60,871 bases of DNA from Oscillospiraceae bacterium. Lineage in GTDB: Bacteria; Bacillota; Clostridia; Oscillospirales; Acutalibacteraceae. The position numbers and the translations under genes are program-made. The DNA is taken from assembly GCA_015066045.1 (NCBI GenBank), contig SVPD01000010.1, positions 1 through 60,871 on the forward strand, given 5' to 3'. The notes beneath the pieces are model-generated. The model was not told the DNA's origin and ran no database searches. It saw only the letters and a list, made by a program, of their open reading frames with translations. Of this stretch, positions 43,415 to 52,278 are shown piece by piece (position 1 is the first letter of the stretch; each line of letters opens with the position of its first letter).

Positions 43415-44794
43415 ATGAACAGAGAAAACAAAATGGGCGTTATGTCCGTAAAAAAGCTCGTTATCACTATGTCTCTGCCTATGATGATATCTATGCTCGT
43501 ACAGGCACTTTATAATGTAGTAGACAGTATTTTCGTTTCTCAGGTATGTGAGGATGCTCTCACTGCCGTTTCCCTCGCCTTTCCTGCCCAGAACCTTATG
43601 ATAGGTGTGGCCACGGGTACGGGCGTAGGTGTAAACGCACTCCTTTCGAGAAGTCTCGGCGAAAAGAACTTCGAAAAAGCAAACAAAATCGCTGCTCAGG
43701 GTGTGCTTCTGGCTATGCTCAGCTCTGTGCTTTTCGCTCTTTTCGGTCTTTTCGGAACGAAAATCTTTTTCGCCGCACAGGTAGAAAAGGGCAGTGCTAT
43801 TTATAACTACGGTGTGGATTATCTGTCGGTGGTCTGCATCGTCTCCGTCGGTCTTTTCGGTCAGGTTATTATGGAAAGACTGATGCAGGCTACGGGTAAA
43901 ACCACTCTTTCTATGTCTACCCAGCTCATCGGTGCCATAGCAAACATCATCCTCGATCCCCTGTTCATTCTCGGCATAGGTCCCTTCCCCCGTCTGGAAG
44001 CAAAGGGTGCTGCCGTGGCTACGGTTATCGGTCAGATTTTAGCCTTTATCGCCGGTGTAATTTTAAACGAAAGGGCAAACAAGGAAATCAATCTCCGCTT
44101 TTCAAATCTCCGTCCCGACCTTAAAATCATCGGTGATATTTATAAAATAGGTATCCCCTCCGTGCTTATGGTGGGCATCGGCTCTCTGATGACCTTTTTC
44201 CTTAATAAAATTCTTCTTTCCTTCACCACCACTGCCGCAGCAGTATTCGGTGTTTATTTCAAGCTTCAGTCCTTTATCTTTATGCCTATTTTCGGCCTCA
44301 ATAACGGTGTTATTCCCATCATCGCATATAACTACGGTGCCAGAAAAAAGGAAAGAATCACCGAATGTCTCCGCTTCAGCTGCCTGATAGCCGTAAGCAT
44401 TATGGCTTTGGGTACAGTGCTGATGTGGCTTATGCCCGAGCAGATGCTCCGTCTCTTCGATGCAAAGGATGAAATGATGGAATTAGGTGTACCGGCACTG
44501 AAGATAATCAGCACCAGCTTCGTTCTGGCAGGTGTGTGCATAAACCTCGGCTCTGCCTTCCAGGCTTTGGGCAAAAGCTATTTCTCCATGATTATTTCCT
44601 TCTGCCGCCAGATAGTAGTTCTGCTCCCCTCAGCATATCTTCTCTCTAAAACAGGAGTGCTTAATAACGTTTGGTTTGCCTTCCCCATAGCTGAGGTTAT
44701 GTCTCTTACGGTTACTGCCGTCAGCTTCCTTTATGTTTACAGAAAAATTATAAAGCCTATTTCTTTCCCCGAAAATACAGAAAAAAAGGCTTGA
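43415..44794 (+). CDS. MATE-family efflux transporter
   Basis: 459 residues with twelve predicted transmembrane helices in two similar halves, as in MATE exporters (cation-coupled drug or metabolite efflux). Family segments are MSLPMMISMLVQALYNVVDSIFVSQ, TGTGVGVNALLSRSLGEKNFEKANKIA, IILDPLFILGIGPFPRLEAKGAAVATVIGQ and GLNNGVIPIIAYNYGARKKERI. A CACGGAGGT ribosome site precedes the ATG and a TATAAT lies about 34 bp upstream. Substrate unknown. The last codons overlap the -35 element of the RNA promoter that follows. Confidence 0.92.
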   Translation: MNRENKMGVMSVKKLVITMSLPMMISMLVQALYNVVDSIFVSQVCEDALTAVSLAFPAQNLMIGVATGTGVGVNALLSRSLGEKNFEKANKIAAQGVLLAMLSSVLFALFGLFGTKIFFAAQVEKGSAIYNYGVDYLSVVCIVSVGLFGQVIMERLMQATGKTTLSMSTQLIGAIANIILDPLFILGIGPFPRLEAKGAAVATVIGQILAFIAGVILNERANKEINLRFSNLRPDLKIIGDIYKIGIPSVLMVGIGSLMTFFLNKILLSFTTTAAAVFGVYFKLQSFIFMPIFGLNNGVIPIIAYNYGARKKERITECLRFSCLIAVSIMALGTVLMWLMPEQMLRLFDAKDEMMELGVPALKIISTSFVLAGVCINLGSAFQALGKSYFSMIISFCRQIVVLLPSAYLLSKTGVLNNVWFAFPIAEVMSLTVTAVSFLYVYRKIIKPISFPENTEKKA

Positions 44795-44819
44795 CATTTC
44801 AGGTAAACAGATGTATTAT
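44791..44819 (+). promoter_or_regulatory. Strong promoter overlapping the MATE stop codon
   Basis: TTGACA (44791-44796), 17-bp spacer and TATTAT (44814-44819). The MATE stop codon lies inside the -35 box. It reads into the candidate RNA unit at 44826-44932. Confidence 0.75.
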
Positions 44820-44825
44820 ATAAGT

Positions 44826-44932
44826 GTTGAGTGCAACATTTTTCTTTCTTTTGTTGCTCACTCGACACTTTTCTGTTTCTCTATAGTATAAATACGATTC
44901 CCTCACTCTCCGGTGAGGGTTTTGTATTTTTT
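44826..44932 (+). ncRNA. Candidate small RNA or attenuated leader
   Basis: About 107 nt from the predicted start to a terminator. The first half folds as a long hairpin: GTGTTGAGTGCAACA with TGTTGCTCACTCGACAC across a U/C-rich loop. The second is a textbook terminator, CCCTCAC/GTGAGGG followed by TTTTGTATTTTTT. No reading frame with a ribosome site is inside. It is either a free small RNA or a leader that controls the FAD/Rieske oxidoreductase gene 68 bp downstream. It resembles no RNA family I recognise. Confidence 0.5.
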
Positions 44933-44999
44933 AATCAGCAGTGAATATACCGCCTCGCTTTTACAGATACTATAAAAAAACTGACTTCGAGGTGCATAT

Positions 45000-46292
45000 A
45001 TGTCTTCTCTGTGGCACGAAACGGCGTCTCTTCCCTCTTTTCCGAGACTCCGTGAAAATTTAAAGGCCGATGTGCTTATCATCGGCGGCGGTATGGCCGG
45101 TCTGCTTACGGCTTATCTTCTTAAGGAAAAAGGCATTTCCTCAGTAATTCTCGAAAGCGGCAAAATCTGCGGCGGCACCACGGGAAACACCACGGCAAAA
45201 ATCACCTTTCAGCACGGGCTGATTTATTCCGACCTTATTAAAAAAGGAGAGGAAAAGGCCAAGGCCTACTATGAAATCAACCGTAAGGCTCTCGAAAAAT
45301 ACAGGGAGCTTTCAAAAAGCATTAAATGTGATTTCGAAACAAAGGATAACTACATCTACTCTGTCGATGACCGCAGAAAAATCGAGGACGAGCTGAATGC
45401 CCTTCGAATTATCGGAGCCGAAGGCACCTTCGCAGAAAAGCTGTCTCTCCCCTTCTCTGCCGTCGGTGCGGTAAAAACAGAAAAGCAGGCACAGTTTCAC
45501 CCTCTGCTTTTTGCCTCGCAGATAGCAAAGGAGCTTAATATTTACGAAAACAGCCGTGTGACCGAAATGAAGGGTAACACCGCTGTCACAGAGGAGGGCT
45601 CCGTAAGGGCTGAAAATGTCATAGTCGCCACCCACTTTCCTTTCATAAACAAGCACGGGCTTTACTCACTGAAGCTTTATCAGCACCGCTCCTATGTGAT
45701 AGCACTGGAAAATGCAGCAGAAGCCGACGGAATGTATCTGGACGAAAAGGAAAACGGTCTGTCCTTGCGCAGCTACCGCAACCTGCTGCTTATGGGCGGC
45801 GGCGATCACAGAACGGGCAAAAAGGGCGGAGGCTATAATGAGCTCAGGAAGAATGCAAAGAAATTTTATCCCGGGGCACAGGAAAAATTTCACTGGGCGA
45901 CACAGGACTGCATAAGCCTCGACTCCATGCCCTACATCGGCTCATACTCTGAAAGCACCCACCGTCTTTACACCCTGACCGGCTTCAATAAATGGGGAAT
46001 GACAGGCTCTATGGCAGGAGCAGACCTTCTCTGCGACCTTGTTTCGGGCAAGACAAGCCCCCATGCTGAGATATTTTCCCCCTCACGCAGTATGCTCACC
46101 CCTCAGCTTTTTATTAACAGTGCGGAAAGCCTGCTCGGTTATCTCTTTCCCACGGTGAAGAGATGTCCGCATCTCGGCTGCGCTCTCAGATATAACAAAG
46201 CAGAGCATAGCTGGGACTGTCCCTGTCACGGCTCGAGATTTACGGAAAGCGGGCGGGTAATCGACGGTCCCGCAAACGGAAATCTCCGATAA
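45000..46292 (+). CDS. FAD-dependent oxidoreductase with C-terminal Rieske domain
   Basis: 430 residues. N-terminal FAD-binding DAO-type fold with VLIIGGGMAGLLTAYLL (about 25-40) and the C-terminal FAD contact TGFNKWGMTGSMAGADLL. The last about 45 residues form a Rieske [2Fe-2S] site with CPHLGC (Cys389, His391) and CPCHG (Cys407, His410), so all four ligands are present. The architecture matches Bacillus YhfW-type proteins. Substrate unknown; it could pass electrons from an amine or amino acid to an unidentified acceptor. A GAGGTG site precedes the ATG. It is a single gene after the candidate RNA. Confidence 0.88.
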   Translation: MSSLWHETASLPSFPRLRENLKADVLIIGGGMAGLLTAYLLKEKGISSVILESGKICGGTTGNTTAKITFQHGLIYSDLIKKGEEKAKAYYEINRKALEKYRELSKSIKCDFETKDNYIYSVDDRRKIEDELNALRIIGAEGTFAEKLSLPFSAVGAVKTEKQAQFHPLLFASQIAKELNIYENSRVTEMKGNTAVTEEGSVRAENVIVATHFPFINKHGLYSLKLYQHRSYVIALENAAEADGMYLDEKENGLSLRSYRNLLLMGGGDHRTGKKGGGYNELRKNAKKFYPGAQEKFHWATQDCISLDSMPYIGSYSESTHRLYTLTGFNKWGMTGSMAGADLLCDLVSGKTSPHAEIFSPSRSMLTPQLFINSAESLLGYLFPTVKRCPHLGCALRYNKAEHSWDCPCHGSRFTESGRVIDGPANGNLR

Positions 46293-46396
46293 GGCATAAC
46301 ACCCTTTACAGTGGCTCCCGACCTTTACTCGGGAGCCGGATTTCCGTCTCATATGTAAGCTTAAGAAATTCTTAATAATCTTTGATGTCTAAATAA

Positions 46397-46425
46397 TTGA
46401 CTATAGTTTTTTCTTATGATAAAAT
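46397..46425 (+). promoter_or_regulatory. Promoter of the carboxypeptidase gene
   Basis: TTGACT (46397-46402), 17-bp spacer and TAAAAT (46420-46425), about 45 bp before the ATG. Confidence 0.75.
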
Positions 46426-46470
46426 TATATTTCAAAGATAAAATAATCCGATTTATGAGGTACATATATT

Positions 46471-48309
46471 ATGAAAAAGCTATATTATTTACTGGTGCTG
46501 ACCGCACTTTTCACCTTTACGGTGTCGGGAACGGCGATCGCCTCGGCAGAGGAGTCTCTGTCACAGGAAATCACCACACAGGAAGCCTCAGAGGAGGTCA
46601 TCACCGAGCCGACGACCACTGAGCCGACGACCACCGAGCCTACCACTACTGAGCCTACCACTACCGAGCCGGCAACTACGGCACCGCCAACCACGGCTCC
46701 CACCACCACGAAGCCCGTCACCACCACAAAACCTGCAACAACCAAGCCGGCTGCCAAGCCCAAAAAGGAGAAGCTTGCCACACCGACAGGTCTTGCCTAC
46801 TCCAAAGCAACCACATCGAGCATCACCGTTAAATGGAAGGCAGTCAAGGGCGCCGAGACCTACTATGTTTACTGCGGCATATCGGGCAAGGACGGCTACA
46901 CCCTCGTCGGCAAGACGAGTGCCACCTCCTACACCATAAAAAAGCTTTCTACGGATAAAAAGTATAAAATCAAGGTAAAGGCTACCGCTAAGGGAAAAAC
47001 CTCCTCAGCCAGAAGTGAGCTCATCAGACTCTGCACTCTTCCGCCTCGTGGTGCTAAGCCCTCGGTCGTTTCCCGTGACGGAGCGAGCGTAACCGTTAAA
47101 TGGGCTAAATCGGGCAGAGCAAACCTTTACGCCGTTTATGTGGCTTCCTCTAAAAACGGCAAGTATAAAAAGGTCACAACCACTGAAAAGACCACCTATA
47201 CCTACAAAAAGAAAACTCCCGAAAAGGCCTGTTATTTCAAAATAGTTCCCATACTTGAAACCAAAAATCAATACTCTGTAGGAAAGGCCTCGAAGATAAG
47301 AAAGGCCTCCATCGGAAAAATCACCATAGAGCTTCCCGAAATCATCAGAAAGGGCGAATACCCCGAAATAACCGTCCCTTACTATAACTCAAAGGTAAAA
47401 TGGAAATCCTCGGATAAATCCGTTATAAAAATCAAAAACGGCAGAATTTTAGCCGCAGGTCAGGGCACGGCAAAGCTTACCGCCACCTATAAGAAAAAAT
47501 ACAAGGCCACCGTAACCGTAAAGGTATCGGCACCCACGGTAAATTATATGTCCGCCGTTTACGATGTGACCAATAAGGAATACATCTACCATAACCGACT
47601 GAACGACCGCTGCTACCCCGCCAGCATCACCAAGCTCGTAACGGCTCTGGTTGCACTGAAATATATGGACCTTGACGATACCATAGTGGTAGGAAATGAG
47701 CTGAATATAGTCGAGGCCTACTCCAGCCGCTGCGGACTTAAAAAGGGAGAGAAATTCAGGCTGAAGGATATCCTTTACGGTCTGCTGCTGCCCTCGGGCG
47801 GTGATGCAGCCTACACCATCGCCGTAAACTGCGCCCGTAAGGTTTCGGGTAACAAGAATATGGGCTATGTAGCGGCTAAAAACTATTTCGTAAATATGAT
47901 GAATAAATATATGAAGGATATCGGTGCCACTGGCTCCCATTTCGTAAACCCCCACGGATACCCCGTAAAGGGGCATTATTCCACGGTACACGATCTGGTA
48001 CTCGTAGCACAGAAGGTGCTTAAGAATAAAACACTGAAAAGCATAACCTCCACATCCTATAAATATGTAACGGCTCTGACGGGACAGGGACACTCATGGG
48101 GCACCACCAACTCCCTTATCGCCTCTTATGCCTACTACTATTCGCCCTATGCCCACGGTATGAAAACAGGAACCGTTGACGACGAATACACCGGCATAAT
48201 AGGAGCCTTCACGAAAAAGAAGCGCACCATCATCACGGTGGTTATCGGCTGCGAAAGCTATAATGCGAGATATAATGCCACACACAGACTGATAAACACC
48301 TATCTGTAA
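46471..48309 (+). CDS. Secreted D-alanyl-D-alanine carboxypeptidase (S11) with Fn3 and Ig-like domains
   Basis: 612 residues. Signal peptide about 1-26; Thr/Pro linker about 45-98 with EPTTT repeats; two Fn3 domains (about 102-188 and 194-280); one Ig-like group 2 domain (about 283-352, VKWKSSDKSVIKIKNGRILAAGQG); then an S11 D,D-peptidase domain from about 355. Active-site motifs are SITK (Ser385 to Lys388), SGG (442-444) where S-x-N is usual, and KTG (565-567). Trims the D-Ala from peptidoglycan stems. The catalytic domain at the C terminus behind a long stalk is unusual for DacA-type enzymes. The Asn-to-Gly change may alter activity. Confidence 0.87.
   Translation: MKKLYYLLVLTALFTFTVSGTAIASAEESLSQEITTQEASEEVITEPTTTEPTTTEPTTTEPTTTEPATTAPPTTAPTTTKPVTTTKPATTKPAAKPKKEKLATPTGLAYSKATTSSITVKWKAVKGAETYYVYCGISGKDGYTLVGKTSATSYTIKKLSTDKKYKIKVKATAKGKTSSARSELIRLCTLPPRGAKPSVVSRDGASVTVKWAKSGRANLYAVYVASSKNGKYKKVTTTEKTTYTYKKKTPEKACYFKIVPILETKNQYSVGKASKIRKASIGKITIELPEIIRKGEYPEITVPYYNSKVKWKSSDKSVIKIKNGRILAAGQGTAKLTATYKKKYKATVTVKVSAPTVNYMSAVYDVTNKEYIYHNRLNDRCYPASITKLVTALVALKYMDLDDTIVVGNELNIVEAYSSRCGLKKGEKFRLKDILYGLLLPSGGDAAYTIAVNCARKVSGNKNMGYVAAKNYFVNMMNKYMKDIGATGSHFVNPHGYPVKGHYSTVHDLVLVAQKVLKNKTLKSITSTSYKYVTALTGQGHSWGTTNSLIASYAYYYSPYAHGMKTGTVDDEYTGIIGAFTKKKRTIITVVIGCESYNARYNATHRLINTYL
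46606..46680 (+). repeat. 15-bp tandem repeat encoding the EPTTT linker
   Basis: Five consecutive 15-bp units encoding Glu-Pro-Thr-Thr-Thr, with codon-position drift between copies (the last has Ala). It is coding sequence inside the carboxypeptidase gene and a probable site of length variation. Confidence 0.85.
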
Positions 48310-48340
48310 GCTAAGGTGACATTTCAGAAAGACTGCACTA

Positions 48341-48383
48341 AAAAATCCATTGTAAGAGTCCGTGAGACCTTACAATGGATTTT
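48341..48383. terminator. Bidirectional terminator between convergent genes
   Basis: Perfect 15-bp stem AAAATCCATTGTAAG/CTTACAATGGATTTT with a 12-base loop, flanked by A-run and T-rich sequence. Confidence 0.85.
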
Positions 48384-48389
48384 ATGCTT

Positions 48390-49466
48390 TTATTTGCTTT
48401 CGGGCTTTTCCAGAGTTTTCAGCACCTCATAATCCTCATCCCAGAGATGCTTTGAAATCAGCTTGAAATATTTTTCAGCCGTTTCATCCCACGAGGAATA
48501 CTCCTCTTTACCTCTTTTATCCTCGAAGCCGTAGTTTTCGATAAGATAGTCGGCTATGTAGTCCGTCACCAGAACAGAGCCGTGTATATTCGTATGTCTT
48601 TCATCGTAGTAATGCTTACTGTAATCGATGCCTATTTCCGACACCCTTTTACGCAGGTCCAGAACATCGAAGCCGTTTTCCTCCAAGATTCCGGCCACGG
48701 TATTCTGTCTGTTATTGCTGAGCTCTCTTTGGAGAGGCTGAGGCATCATAACGAAGAGAACCTTTACCTCCTCTTCCTTGCAGTAATCCATAATGTTCTG
48801 CAGGGCGGTTTTCATAATGTCCGTAAGCTCGGGATAATTATCGAAATCATAAACTACAGGCTCACGTACCTTGGATTTTTTCAGATAAGACGAATACTTG
48901 CTGGCTGATTTATAGTTATCATAGGTAAAGGTCACATCAAACTTTTTCATTTCCTTCCATCTGGAATGGAAACGGACAATAGGGAAATAATACTCCACTC
49001 TTTCGTCGAGAGGTACATCCGTAAGCTCCAGCATATAATTGAGTGCCTTGTATTTATTCGCCGTCAGAGGATAATTATTTCTGAAACGGTGTACCTTAGC
49101 GTTATAGTACTGTTCTATCTCGAGCATACGGGTTATATTTATGATATAGAGAGCATCCGGCTGCTTTTTTCTTATGTCGTCGATAAGATAGTGCGCTATC
49201 TCTACGGGCTGAGAAGCATTAGCCATCATATAAACCGCTATACCCTTTTCCGCCCACGCAGTCATAGGATTCCAGTAGGCATAGGTGGTGCTTGAGCCGA
49301 GAAAAACTGCGTCAAGAGAGTTTTCGGGCTCATCGTAAATATCATGGAGTCTGACATAATCCTGTGCTATTTTGCTGGCTAAAACGGACTGCACATTTAA
49401 CAGACAAAGGCAGCAGATAACAGTAAAAAGAACTACTCTTATTATAATTTTGTTTTTTTCTTTCAT
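48390..49466 (-). CDS. Membrane-anchored SGNH-type hydrolase or acyltransferase partner
   Basis: 358 residues. N-terminal signal anchor (about 8-28). The external domain has SGNH features: AVFLGSSTTYAYWNP with the candidate nucleophile Ser59, an N-containing MANASQ block, and DERHTNIHGS near the C terminus with candidate Asp/His. Similar proteins (DltD/AlgX-like) act with an MBOAT O-acyltransferase in acetylation or alanylation of envelope polymers; no MBOAT gene lies in the window, so the role is inference. GAGGG precedes the ATG. Confidence 0.72.
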   Translation of the reverse strand: MKEKNKIIIRVVLFTVICCLCLLNVQSVLASKIAQDYVRLHDIYDEPENSLDAVFLGSSTTYAYWNPMTAWAEKGIAVYMMANASQPVEIAHYLIDDIRKKQPDALYIINITRMLEIEQYYNAKVHRFRNNYPLTANKYKALNYMLELTDVPLDERVEYYFPIVRFHSRWKEMKKFDVTFTYDNYKSASKYSSYLKKSKVREPVVYDFDNYPELTDIMKTALQNIMDYCKEEEVKVLFVMMPQPLQRELSNNRQNTVAGILEENGFDVLDLRKRVSEIGIDYSKHYYDERHTNIHGSVLVTDYIADYLIENYGFEDKRGKEEYSSWDETAEKYFKLISKHLWDEDYEVLKTLEKPESK

Positions 49467-49638
49467 CTTTTTCCCTCTGTAATTCCTTTATATTTCACAC
49501 GAAAAAGCTATGTGAGATAAAATGCGACATAATTATACATACCACAGGATTATACAACCTAAATGTGAACATTGTATTAATACAGACCTTGATTTGGTTT
49601 TTTTATCCTCACAATATAAATAAAACCGTAAGAAATCA

Positions 49639-49676
49639 AAAATCACCGATAATGCTGACGCATACCGGTGATTTTC
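49639..49676 (-). terminator. Terminator of the first lipase-like gene
   Basis: Minus-strand stem AAAATCACCG/CGGTGATTTT with a 17-base loop followed by TGATTT. It lies in the 284-bp gap before the SGNH gene. The remainder of that gap is A/T-rich with TATAAT-like boxes but no firm promoter. Confidence 0.65.
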
Positions 49677-49750
49677 AGTTAATTATAAGGCTGTTTTACT
49701 TTTAAAAGAAATACTTCCTTATCAGTCAGATCAATTCCTGTCCGCAGAAA

Positions 49751-51190
49751 TCAAAAACCGATGAAGTTTTCGTTTGCATCTACCTTAAGGAATCTGGGAT
49801 AATCGGGATTTGTGTAAACTGTGGGCTGAGTATCCTGAGTAAGTAACCAGATAGCAAACTCTGTGTGGTCACTGCCGTCCTTGCAGCCAACGTGCTTAGC
49901 ACCGTTTACGATCCAGGTTCTGTCAGCATAGAGACAGGTGGAAGCGTTTACTACCTTATCGGGAGAGATGTACTCATCAGCTACACCGGCGATCTGCTCG
50001 TCAGTGAGAGTAGCACCGTAGTTAGCGAAGGTACCGCCGAGAGAGGTTCTTGCGCTTTCGATAACGCCGTCACCGTGGAGATAAGCCTTTGAATAGATGG
50101 GAAGCTGCTCTCTGTTATAGTGAGAAACGAAGCTCACCTTTACATCGGTAGCCATAAGCTCAGCCATAATATCCTCTGTGCTTGTAACGAATTCTTTAAT
50201 CTCTGCGATTTCTTCACGGGCAGCGTCGTAGCCTTCCTTGTCACCGTAGAAGAGCTCTACTGCATCATCGAAATATTCGTCGGGAACGAGGCCCCAGAGA
50301 CCGAATGCGGTAGCGAAGGTTTCACAAAGGAAATCATCGTAAATCATATCCTTGTATGTAACGATAACATCGTTTACGAAATTAGCCAAAGAATCGATAA
50401 TGCCTAAGAAATCTAAGATTTTAATGATAATCTTTAAGAAGAAGTTGCTGCCGATTTTACCTACGAGGAAATCGGTTAAAACATTACCGTCGATGGTAAG
50501 GTCGCCTGTGAAGGCTGAGCCTACTACATCTACGCCGTTATGAGCAGAGGATAAGTATGCAACTGTGTCGAAAATGTCTGCACCGTATTTGTCGATGTAA
50601 GCAGTGGTGATCATACCGCCCATGCTGCAGGCTGCTACGTCAAGCTTTGCGGCACCGGTATCTGCTACTACCATATCGAGGAAGGATTTGAGGTCATCAG
50701 CTAAAGCTGAGGGGCTGAGTCTCCAGTCGAAGGTGTAAAGATATACCTGATCTGCATCGTATACCTTGGAAAGAGAACGGAAAAGACCTACAGCAGTATC
50801 TGCCCATTCGTCACCGCTTAAATCAAGCTCTGAAGCGGGTGCAAGGAATTTGGGAATGGTTACACCTGCATTAGCGGGGTTACCTTCATTGTCACAGGCT
50901 AAATCGCTGAATAAATTGTTACCGAAGTTAACGATAGCCTTGGCAGCTGCGTCTTTGTCTCTGCGCATTTTGTAGGTACCCATATCGAGGATAAGATTGA
51001 AAATATCAAAGGGATCAAAAGAGAGAGCCTTTGAGCCGTCTTCCTTTACGAGACCTGCAAAGTCGATACCTCTTACTACTACGAGGGGTTCACTGTTTGT
51101 TTTCACTTCTGTTTCGGCTGCTGCAGAAGCAGGAACAAATAATGAAAAAACAAGAATTGCTGCGAGAACTAATGAAATAATCTTTTTCAT
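49751..51190 (-). CDS. Secreted alpha/beta-hydrolase (lipase-like), paralogue 1
   Basis: 479 residues. Signal peptide about 1-23 (ASA). The core has the shape of lecithin-cholesterol-acyltransferase-like lipases: VVVRGIDFAGL oxyanion strand, YLYTFDWRLSP, the nucleophile elbow VAACSMGGM (Ser189, with Ala for the usual first Gly) and a C-terminal His in RTWIVNGAKHVGC. It shares the order of these blocks and the ending VYTNPDYPRFL with the gene at 52279-53859, so the two are paralogues. AAGGAGG precedes the ATG. A lipid or ester substrate is likely but not identified. Confidence 0.75.
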   Translation of the reverse strand: MKKIISLVLAAILVFSLFVPASAAAETEVKTNSEPLVVVRGIDFAGLVKEDGSKALSFDPFDIFNLILDMGTYKMRRDKDAAAKAIVNFGNNLFSDLACDNEGNPANAGVTIPKFLAPASELDLSGDEWADTAVGLFRSLSKVYDADQVYLYTFDWRLSPSALADDLKSFLDMVVADTGAAKLDVAACSMGGMITTAYIDKYGADIFDTVAYLSSAHNGVDVVGSAFTGDLTIDGNVLTDFLVGKIGSNFFLKIIIKILDFLGIIDSLANFVNDVIVTYKDMIYDDFLCETFATAFGLWGLVPDEYFDDAVELFYGDKEGYDAAREEIAEIKEFVTSTEDIMAELMATDVKVSFVSHYNREQLPIYSKAYLHGDGVIESARTSLGGTFANYGATLTDEQIAGVADEYISPDKVVNASTCLYADRTWIVNGAKHVGCKDGSDHTEFAIWLLTQDTQPTVYTNPDYPRFLKVDANENFIGF

Positions 51191-51294
51191 TTATATTGCC
51201 TCCTTAAAAAATATTTAAAAACTCGTAAAATCATATTATCACATTAAACACGGGATGTCAACCACCCTATGTTTTTTCTGTGCACTTTTTTCCG

Positions 51295-51327
51295 AAAAAA
51301 ATCAGCACCTGCCGTGAGGTGCTGAAA
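51295..51327 (-). terminator. Terminator of the metallophosphoesterase gene
   Basis: Minus-strand stem TCAGCACCT/AGGTGCTGA with a six-base loop, followed by TTTTTTTC, just after the stop codon. Confidence 0.85.
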
Positions 51328-51333
51328 AATTTT

Positions 51334-52218
51334 TCAGTATGTATATGTGAGCCCTTCTATCCATTCGTTTGAAACGAAGTTTCTGCCTCTGACGAGAATC
51401 TCATCCTCATAAACCTCTACTACTACGCCGTTACCCTCAGCGGTAGCACGGGGAACATTGATAGTCTTGACTCCGCCCTGAACACCGAAACTGTCTGCAT
51501 CAATTTCCTTATGAGTATGTCCGTAAAGATATAAAAGGTTATCATAATCGTTAAGCAGCTCAGCCAATGCATCACGCTCTACGCCCGTAAGCTGATAAAG
51601 AGGATGGTGGTTAAAAACGAAAATATTGCTGCCCTTGGCCTCTGCTTCGTCGAGAACGCCCTCGAGCCACAGGAGCTGAGCCTCGGTCATAAAGCAGTCA
51701 TTGACCGCCAGATCCTCGCTGGCAAGGAAAATCATATAGCAGCCGTTCAATTCCTCGTAATAGTAAGGCTTATTGATGTCATTGCCGAGATAGAATCTGT
51801 TATTAAGGATATATTCACTTCTGAATTTCTCATAATCACCCTCACCGTTTCCGATATCGTGATTACCCAGTGCCACGAAAATCTTTTCTGCAGGCTTCAT
51901 CGCTCTGACGGCAGAGAAGAAAAAGATGTTTTCGATAGTCTGTCCGTTCATTGTGTTGTCGCCGAGGAAAACCACGGCATCGTTATCGGCACCCGACTTG
52001 AGTCCCTCGAGCACGTTATAAAATACGCCGTAGGGCTTGGGATTGTTTGACTCCACGTGAATATCCGAAACCGCAGAAAAGCTCATAATAACCTCCTCGG
52101 GCTTTTCGGCAGTGTAGGTAATCTCAGATGAGCCGAAGGCGGGAGACATCATCATAAGCAGAGTCAGCACAGTGGCCATAAAGTCCTTGATAAAAACCGC
52201 TATTGTAGTAAAATCCAT
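51334..52218 (-). CDS. Secreted or membrane-anchored calcineurin-like metallophosphoesterase
   Basis: 294 residues. A hydrophobic N terminus (about 5-28) suggests export or anchoring. All metal-binding blocks of the calcineurin-like family are present: SDIHVES, FLGDNTM, ALGNHDIGNG, FNHHPLYQL and YGHTHKEID. The substrate is open (phosphoesters, possibly phospholipid head groups or nucleotides). It is flanked by the two paralogous lipase-like genes on the same strand, which suggests a shared theme of ester or phospholipid breakdown outside the cell (inference). Confidence 0.88.
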   Translation of the reverse strand: MDFTTIAVFIKDFMATVLTLLMMMSPAFGSSEITYTAEKPEEVIMSFSAVSDIHVESNNPKPYGVFYNVLEGLKSGADNDAVVFLGDNTMNGQTIENIFFFSAVRAMKPAEKIFVALGNHDIGNGEGDYEKFRSEYILNNRFYLGNDINKPYYYEELNGCYMIFLASEDLAVNDCFMTEAQLLWLEGVLDEAEAKGSNIFVFNHHPLYQLTGVERDALAELLNDYDNLLYLYGHTHKEIDADSFGVQGGVKTINVPRATAEGNGVVVEVYEDEILVRGRNFVSNEWIEGLTYTY

Positions 52219-52278
52219 ATTTTTTCCTTCTTTCTTTTTAGTTTATTAAATTGTAGCATATCCTTTTCACTTTGTAAA

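Noticed and set aside
46606-46730. Short regular repeats as a possible CRISPR-like array
   Set aside because: Units are 15-bp, contiguous and in frame with the EPTTT linker of the carboxypeptidase; there are no spacers.
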